Of a stretch of DNA of 64,000 bases, positions 57,863 to 64,000 are shown in pieces. Under the pieces are notes generated by a model. It did not search any database. It worked only from the letters and a program-made list of their open reading frames with translations, and was not told where the DNA came from. Source of the DNA: Mycoplasmopsis cricetuli ATCC 35279 (GTDB lineage: Bacteria > Bacillota_I > Bacilli_A > Mycoplasmatales > Metamycoplasmataceae); contig NZ_JAHB01000001.1 of the NCBI RefSeq assembly GCF_000526955.1, positions 114,004 through 178,003 of the forward strand, written 5' to 3'. Positions within the stretch are counted from its first letter, which is position 1. Every line of letters begins with the position of its first letter. A program made the position numbers and the translations under genes.

Positions 57863-58366
57863 TTAAATTATCTCCTCTGTATTTTTTTTAATGGTAGCAT
57901 AACTAATAGAATTAGCAATATTTTTTGCCATAATTGCTCCAACTAAAACTAAAACAAAACCCATTAAACCTAAAAATCCTATAAATGGAACAACAAAAGA
58001 CAAAATTATTGAAATTAAACCTAATGACAATCCAACAATAATTAAAATTGGCGCTGCAGATAGTTTGCCTTCAACTTTTTTTAATTCTACAATTAATAAA
58101 ATTGAAAAAATAAGTTTTGTAATAGTAAGAACAATTAATAAAACTAAAAACACAATAATCGCCGCACCTATTCCAACTATTCCAGCTATAGCACTAAATA
58201 CTGCACCATCAAATGCTGCATGTACAGCTGTTGCTACTGAAACTATAGCAAAAATAATAACTAAAACATTTAAAATTATTTCTAATATTGAAATAATTAT
58301 AACTAACTTTGATCATTTTTTAGTGTTTAAAATTTCACTTTGAATTGAATTATAATAATTTTTCAT
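57863..58366 (-). CDS. Small membrane protein of unknown function
   Basis: Protein of 167 aa, four membrane helices: LVIIISILEIILNVLVIIFAIV, AAIIVFLVLLIVLTITKLIF, APILIIVGLSLGLISIILSFV and PFIGFLGLMGFVLVLVGAIMA. The second and third are joined by a short polar loop (VELKKVEGKLS). No family named. Read from ATG 58366; the Trp at position 18 is TGA. Single-gene unit between fusA and the riboswitch operon. Confidence 0.75.
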
Positions 58367-58398
58367 GTAAAAATTATATATTTAATTTAAAAAAAATG

Positions 58399-58431
58399 AA
58401 AAAACTATATTTCATTAAAATATAGTTTTTT
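58399..58431 (-). terminator. Terminator of the str operon
   Basis: Stem AAAAAACTATAT / ATATAGTTTTTT about 20 bases after the fusA stop. Confidence 0.8.
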
Positions 58432-58452
58432 ATAATTTAATAAATTTAATTA

Positions 58453-60543
58453 TTATTCATCATCCTTATTTTGAATATTTCTCTTTTTAATAATTTCATC
58501 AGCAATATTTTTAGGACATTTTTCATAATGATCAAATTGCATTTGATAAGTTCCACGTCCACTTGTCATAGATCTAAGTTCTGTTGAATATCCAAACATT
58601 TCAGAAAGTGGAACTGCTGCACGAACAATTGTTGCTCCATCATTTCTTTGTTCTTGATCATTAACAAGTCCTCTTCTTCTTGAAAGATCACCAATAACAT
58701 CACCAATATGATCACTAGGAACAACTACAGCTACATCCATAATTGGTTCTAGTAACACGGTTCCAATTGCATCCTTTGCTTTTGTAAGAGCTTTAGAAGC
58801 TGCAATTTTATATGCCATTTCAGAAGAATCAACATCATGATATGATCCATCAAACAATGTTGCTTTAATATCAATCATTTGATATCCTGCTAAAATACCA
58901 GCAGCCATTTTATCTTCAAGACCTTTTTGAATTGGTTTAATATATTCTTTAGGGATTTTTCCACCAACAATTTTATCTACAAATTCAAAACCTCCATCAG
59001 GATTAGGTTCAAATTTAAGTCACACGTGTCCATATTGACCTTTTCCACCTGACTGTTTGATATGTTTTCCTTCAACTTCTGCTGTTTTAGTAATTGTTTC
59101 ACGATATGAAACTTGAGGCGCTCCTACTTTCACTTGAACACCAAATTCTCTTCTTAAACGATCAACAATAATATCAAGATGTAATTCTCCCATTCCAGCA
59201 ATAATGGTTTGACCTGTTTCTTCATCGGTATAAGTTCTAAATGTTGGGTCTTCTGAAGCTAATTTTTGAAGACCTAAAGATAATTTTTCAGTTGCTGCTT
59301 TTGAATCTGGTTCAAGTGCCTGAGAAATAACAGGTTCAGGGAATACCATTTTTTCTAAAACAATTCTAGTTGCTTTCTCTGAAATTAAAGTATCTCCTGT
59401 AGTTGTTGATTTAAGTCCAACTGCTGCTGCAATATCTCCAGCGCGACATTCATCAATTTCTACTCTATTATTGGCATGCATTTGTAAAATACGTCCAATA
59501 CGTTCTTTTTGTTCTTTTACAGAATTATATACATAACTACCCTTATTTAAAACACCTCTATAAACACGGAAAAAAGTAAGAGTTCCAACAAATGGGTCAG
59601 TCATAACTTTAAATGCAAGAGCTGCAAAATCTCCATCATCAGTTGCTGCAACTTCAACTTCTTTATCACCATCTAATGCTTTAATTGCTGGAATATCAAG
59701 AGGTGAAGGTAAATAATCAACAACTGCATCAATCATTTTTTTAACACCTTTATTTTTAAATGATGTACCACAAACAACAGGGAAAAATTCAGAAGTTAAA
59801 GTAGCCTTACGAATAGCTTCTTTAAAAGTTGTTTCATCAATATCTTGTCCTTCTAAAACAACCATCATTAAATCTTCATCAAAATTTGCAACAGCTTCTA
59901 GTAATTCTTGTCTTTTTATTTTAGCAATTTCAACTAAATCAGTAGGAATTTCAATTTCAAATTCTTCTTCTTGTGGTTCTCCATTATATGTGAAAGCTTT
60001 TAATGTAACTAAATCAATAATCCCATTAAAATCAGCTTCGGCTCCAATTGGTCATTGAATTGCAACTGCATTTCCACCAAGTCTAGTTTTAACTGACTCT
60101 ACTGAAGCTGCAAAATCTGCACCAGCTTTGTCCATTTTATTAACATAAACAATTCTTGGAACTTTATAGTTTGTTGCTTGTCTTCAAACTGTTTCGGTTT
60201 GAGGTTCAACACCTGATTGTGCATCTAAGACAGCAACTGCTCCATCTAAAACTCTAAGTGAACGTTCTACTTCAACTGTGAAATCAACATGTCCAGGAGT
60301 ATCAATAACATTGATTCTTTTCCCTTTTCAAAAAGCTGTTGTAGCAGCTGATGTGATAGTAATACCACGTTCTTGTTCTTGCGCCATTCAATCCATTTGT
60401 GAAGCACCATCATGTGTTTCACCAATTTTATGAATTTTACCTGTATGAAACAAAATTCTTTCTGTTGTGGTTGTTTTTCCTGCATCAATGTGAGCCATAA
60501 TACCAATATTACGGTAATCTTTTAATTCATAATCTCTAGCCAT
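58453..60543 (-). CDS. fusA: Elongation factor G
   Basis: Translocation GTPase of 696 aa. G1 [14 protein letters not shown]2 [12 protein letters not shown]3 [10 protein letters not shown]4 NKMDKAGAD and G5 CGTSFKNKG. Domain IV is marked by [17 protein letters not shown] and domain V by [17 protein letters not shown]. Third gene of rpsL-rpsG-fusA, 28 bases after rpsG. Several Trp in the G domain are TGA-encoded. No tuf gene follows. Confidence 0.98.
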
Positions 60544-60571
60544 AAATTTTCCTAATCAAATTTAAATATAT

Positions 60572-61042
60572 TTATCATCTAAAATGTGCAAATGCACGAT
60601 TAGCTTCAGCCATTTTATGAGTATCTTCACGTTTTTTAATAGCTCCACCAGTTTTATTTGATGCATCAATAATTTCATTTGCTAAACGAATTTCCATAGT
60701 TTTTTCATTTCTTAAACGAGCATAATTTACAAGTCATCTAAGTGCAAGAGTTTTTTTTCTACGAGGAGAAACCTCTGTTGGTACTTGATAGTTAGTTCCA
60801 CCGATTCTTCTAGTTCTAATTTCAAGTTGTGGAGTAACATTTTCAACTGCCTGTAAAAATACTTCCATTGGATCTTTTTGTGTTTTTTCTTTAACAATTT
60901 CAAATGCAGAATATAAAATATCTTGTGCAATTGATTTTTTACCATCAAGCATTATTGTATTAATTAATTTAGTAACAATTACTGAATTAAATACTGGATC
61001 AGCTAATACTTCACGGATAGATGCGCTTTTCTTTCTTGACAT
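60572..61042 (-). CDS. rpsG: 30S ribosomal protein S7
   Basis: Primary 16S rRNA-binding protein of 156 aa. [22 protein letters not shown] at the N-terminus, [18 protein letters not shown] and [12 protein letters not shown], closing with [20 protein letters not shown], where the final Trp is TGA followed by TAA. Normal length. Second in the str operon. Confidence 0.98.
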
Positions 61043-61082
61043 ATTTTCTCCTATTTAATTGTTTTATATTTTATAAAGTTTA

Positions 61083-61502
61083 TTATTGTTTAGTTTTTTC
61101 TTTTTTAGTTCCATATAAACTTCGACCTTGTTGACGTTTTGCAACACCAGCAGCATCTTGAGTTCCACGAACAATATGATATCTAACCCCTGGTAAATCT
61201 TTAACACGTCCTCCACGAATTAATACAACAGAGTGTTCTTGAAGATTATGCCCTTCTCCTGGGATGTAAGCTGTAACTTCCATACCATTTGATAATTTAA
61301 CACGAGCATATTTACGTAAAGCTGAGTTAGGTTTTTTAGGTGTCATTGTAGCAACACGGGTGCATACACCACGTTTGAATGGTGAAGCCATTTTTTTAGC
61401 CTTTTTAATTAATGAGTTATAACTTAGACTTAAAGCAGGTGCATTTTGCTTTTTAATCTTAGATTCACGTCCATTAGTAACCAATTGATTTGTTGTTGGC
61501 AT
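61083..61502 (-). CDS. rpsL: 30S ribosomal protein S12
   Basis: Decoding-centre protein of 139 aa. [18 protein letters not shown] at the N-terminus, [17 protein letters not shown] and [18 protein letters not shown]. Lysines at the PKKPNS and RVKDLPG sites are the residues found in streptomycin-sensitive bacteria. First gene of the str operon; GAAAGGA lies before the ATG. Confidence 0.98.
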   Translation of the reverse strand: MPTTNQLVTNGRESKIKKQNAPALSLSYNSLIKKAKKMASPFKRGVCTRVATMTPKKPNSALRKYARVKLSNGMEVTAYIPGEGHNLQEHSVVLIRGGRVKDLPGVRYHIVRGTQDAAGVAKRQQGRSLYGTKKEKTKQ

Positions 61503-61852
61503 TTTTTCCTTTCTTATCTTGAGTCAAAAATATTTTTTAATTTCAAAATGTTACACTTTTAAAACATGTGTGAGATTATTATACATTAAAACTATATCCT
61601 GGTGTATCATTTTTTTAAATTATTTTTTAGTTAATTAAAAAACAAAAAATCATTTTTTTAATATTAAATAATAAGATATTAACATATTTATCCATATAGT
61701 TATTCACATTAACATAATAAAGGTTAATAAATTAGTTTTTTTACATAAAAATAGGCATAAAAGTTGTGGATAAAATTGTGGATAACTTATTTTTTTTCTT
61801 AAAATTTTTAAAAATAAAAAATGATTTTAAAAAAGATTTAAAATTTATTGTT
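61503..61852. other. Replication origin region (oriC), rpsL-dnaA spacer
   Basis: A 350-base, very AT-rich spacer between divergent rpsL and dnaA. DnaA-box-like 9-mers: TTATCCATA (61688-61696), TTATTCACA (61700-61708), and two inverted TTATCCACA (61765-61773 and 61777-61785, read as TGTGGATAA on plus), the last two perfect and 3 bases apart. An AT-only stretch lies near 61610-61690. Arrangement next to dnaA-dnaN is the classic bacterial origin. One more box-like TTTTCCACA lies in the dnaA-dnaN gap (63353-63361). Confidence 0.85.
61578..61583 (-). promoter_or_regulatory. -10 box of the str operon
   Basis: TATAAT preceded by TG (TGTATAAT, extended -10) on the minus strand, about 76 bases before the rpsL ATG. 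Confidence 0.55.
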
Positions 61853-63271
61853 ATGAAACAGAATTTAAAAGAAGATTTATTGCATGAAAACAGAAGACTA
61901 AGTGTACTTACTTCTCAATTTAAAGAATATATAGGAAATAAAGTTGATAATTTTGTTTTTACAATATTTTTTCAAGATATGAGTGTTATAAAATGTGAAA
62001 AAAAAGAAATTATTTTTTATAACCCTAAAATTAATGATGATTTTTTACTTAAATATGAAAAAGAAATAAGAGAACCCTTAAATATAGCTGTAAAAGATAT
62101 AATAAAATCAGATGAATATGTTTGAAAATTTATTAATATAGATTTAGAAGAATACAAATCTAAAATAAAAGAGCAAAAAGTAACTCAGAAAAAAATTAAA
62201 GAAACAATTAAATCCCAAATTCAAAATGAAAAAATTAATGAAAATTTTTCTTTTGCAAACTATATTCAATCTGAATTTAATCAAGAACCAATTAAAATTT
62301 TTGAAAAAATTTTAGAAAATAATGATAATGATGATGATTTAAGTGTTGTTTATCTTTCAGGTAAATCAGGATTAGGTAAAACTCATTTATTACATGCTTT
62401 AATCAAAGAATATAGAAAAAACAACAAAACAACTTTTTATGTTAGTCCATATAATTTTACAACTTATATTTCAAACTTAATTAAAGAAAATAATCCTGTT
62501 AATACAAGTTCAGTTTTAAAACATTTTTCAAATTTGGATCTTCTTGTTTTTGATGACTTTCATATTTTTGCTGAAGGGAAGAAAATAGCAACTAAAAATT
62601 TTCTTTTTAGTATTATTGATAAAAGAATTTCTCTTAATAAACTAACTATTTTTGCTTCTGAACATGAGGTAAAAGATTTAGTTAATATGTTTGAAGAACG
62701 TTTTATAACAAGACTTCGTTCTGGTTTTCAAACTAAAATTCAAAAACCTAATAAAGAAGATTTAGAAAAAATATTTTCTCATTTGCTTACTAGAGAAACA
62801 AAAATTGAAATAAATATGTTAGATAGAAAAAGTGTGGATTGAATAATTAAAGGTCATTCTTCATCAATTAGAGATTTAAGTGGAGCAGTAAAAAGATTAA
62901 GTTTTTATAAAAAAGAAATTGTCAACAGTGATTATGTTTATAATGTTGTTAAAAATATTTTTAAGGATTTTGTTGCTCCTGATAAAAAAATAACTCCTGA
63001 AATTATTTTAGAGGCTGTTTCTAAATATTATAAAATTTCAACTACAGAAATGACTGGTAAAAGCAGAAATAAACAAATTGTAATAGCTAGGCACATGGGA
63101 ATTAATTTGATAAATGTAATTTTAAACTATCCATCAACTCAAATAGGAAAAATATTTAAAAAAGATCACTCAACAATTTTAAATGCAATTGAAAAATTCA
63201 AAAATTGTTCAAATGAAGTTTCAATAAAAAAAGCATTTGAAGTTTTAAAAAGGCAAATCGAAAATAATTAA
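61853..63271 (+). CDS. dnaA: Chromosomal replication initiator DnaA
   Basis: Origin-binding AAA+ ATPase of 472 aa. Domain I (about residues 1-85) and a Lys/Glu linker are followed by the AAA+ domain: YLSGKSGLGKTHLLHAL (Walker A), DLLVFDDFHIFAE (Walker B) and FEERFITRLRSG (box VII). Domain IV ends with the signature GKSRNKQIVIARHMGINL and FKKDHSTIL. An in-frame GTG at 61766 would start inside the DnaA boxes, so ATG 61853 is preferred. The ribosome site is weak. Two TGA Trp are present. Confidence 0.97.
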
Positions 63272-63400
63272 ACACATTTTATAAACAATTTAAAAAATAC
63301 AAAAAAGTTTTTTTTAGTTTATTTTTTTAGTAAAAAAATGTTTTTTAAGATTTTTCCACAAATTAACAATACTTAATATTATTTTTTATAAGGAGTATTT

Positions 63401-64000
63401 ATGAAATTTACAATTAAAAAAAATAAAATAGAAAATATAATTGAATTTTTAAGTAATTATGTAGACTCAGCTGATTCTTTTACTCCATTTAGATGTTTGT
63501 TTTTTAAATTAAATTCAACACATTTAACTATAACAGCTCAATCTTCAATGATTTCAGCTAAAAAAGAAATTAAAATTGATGAATTAAATATAAAAGTAGA
63601 AGAATCAGGAAAATTTTTAATTAATGCGAATATATTAAAAAATATAATTAAAAAATTTAATAAAACTATAACTTTTAATTCAACAGATTCTGTTATTAAT
63701 ATTTATGAAGATACAACAAATTTTACATTAACTAAAATAAGTTCTGAACAATATCCTTATGTTGATTTTAATGATCAAGATAATAGAACAGAAGTAGATT
63801 CTTATGAACTTGAAAAAGTTATCATTAATTCTTCTATTTCTGCAGTTACTTCAAGTGATCGTTTAAATGCATTAAAACACAAATGCATAAATATTAGTAG
63901 TGAAGGCGATTCAGAAATACAATTTGTTTCAACTGATTCATATCGATTAAGCACAGGATCATTAAAAGTATCAAAACCTGTTGAAATAAATTTATCAGTA
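63401..64000 (+). CDS. dnaN: DNA polymerase III beta clamp, partial
   Basis: The first 200 residues of the sliding clamp; the gene continues past the window. MKFTIKKNKIENIIEFLSNYV begins the first clamp domain. GKFLINANILKNIIKKF and QYPYVDFNDQD, then AVTSSDRLNALKHKCINI and FVSTDSYRLSTGS, match DnaN. AAGGAGT lies 5-10 bases before the ATG. Downstream of dnaA by 129 bases, as usual. Confidence 0.96.
   Translation, partial: MKFTIKKNKIENIIEFLSNYVDSADSFTPFRCLFFKLNSTHLTITAQSSMISAKKEIKIDELNIKVEESGKFLINANILKNIIKKFNKTITFNSTDSVINIYEDTTNFTLTKISSEQYPYVDFNDQDNRTEVDSYELEKVIINSSISAVTSSDRLNALKHKCINISSEGDSEIQFVSTDSYRLSTGSLKVSKPVEINLSV

Noticed and set aside
61766..61852. GTG start extending DnaA by 29 residues
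   Set aside because: The GTG lies inside a DnaA box and the extra residues are Phe/Lys low-complexity; ATG 61853 fits the family start.

Overview
The window is a stretch of a wall-less Mollicute chromosome, most likely a Mycoplasma of the hominis/Mycoplasmopsis-Metamycoplasma type. It is extremely A+T rich. UGA is read as tryptophan throughout: for example, the conserved class II motif of AsnRS is only intact if a TGA is Trp, and nearly every long gene carries internal TGA codons. Gene content is typical of mycoplasmas: PolC, DnaA, EcfA1/A2/T, a P37/P29/P69-type ABC system, a P80-P60-HinT set and a BmpA/NupOP importer, with no cell-wall genes. Species cannot be fixed from sequence reading alone. 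CDS coordinates below are given under genetic code 4.

Layout. 1-3763 (minus): BmpA-type lipoprotein, ATPase and truncated permease of a nucleoside-type ABC importer; the permease has an apparent frameshift in an A7 run. 3957-4290: tRNA-Gly(UCC), then an isolated 5S rRNA on the minus strand with a 48-base homopolymer at its 3' side. 4416-6440 (plus): DUF402 protein, L33, Xaa-Pro peptidase. 6495-7966: decayed DNA, probably a dead membrane-protein gene. 8017-9730 (minus): tRNA-Thr, RNase HIII, HAD phosphatase. 9908-11175: pyrH-frr. 11219-15883 (minus): rimP-nusA-ylxR-infB-apt. 15981-19682 (minus): p80-p60-hinT. 20065-23243 (plus): acetyltransferase, asnS, tmcAL. 23272-30320 (minus): def, two membrane proteins, DJ-1 protein, rsmD, an RlmD/TrmA-type methyltransferase and a zinc metalloprotease. 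30428-36976 (minus): yloU-fakA-plsX-rnc-smc. 37156-38625: lysS. 38991-41157: small membrane protein, thioredoxin, a Cys-containing unknown, RNase HII. 41234-43883: ecfA1-ecfA2-ecfT. 43919-47607 (minus): trmB, a small unknown, tRNA-Trp(CCA), ychF, NADH oxidase. 47746-53900 (plus): choline-kinase-like gene, cdsA, polC. 53915-57733 (minus): p37-p29-p69 transporter under a TPP riboswitch. 57863-61502 (minus): small membrane protein and the str operon (rpsL-rpsG-fusA). 61503-64000: oriC with DnaA boxes, dnaA and the start of dnaN.

How it works together. The right end is the replication origin; the long minus-strand blocks to its left run away from it. Most genes are informational (translation, RNA maturation, replication, chromosome packing) or membrane importers supplying what the cell cannot make: nucleosides, vitamins through ECF, thiamine compounds through P37, and exogenous fatty acids through FakA/PlsX followed by CdsA.

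Most notable points: (1) a complete TPP riboswitch whose expression platform can be read base by base and which ties the P37 system to thiamine; (2) the frameshifted nucleoside permease with a perfect A_AAA_AAA slippery heptamer; (3) the P80-P60-HinT operon; (4) simple-sequence tracts beside the 5S gene and beside the riboswitch promoter; (5) two decayed intergenic stretches. I did not find a convincing, wholly undescribed multi-gene system.
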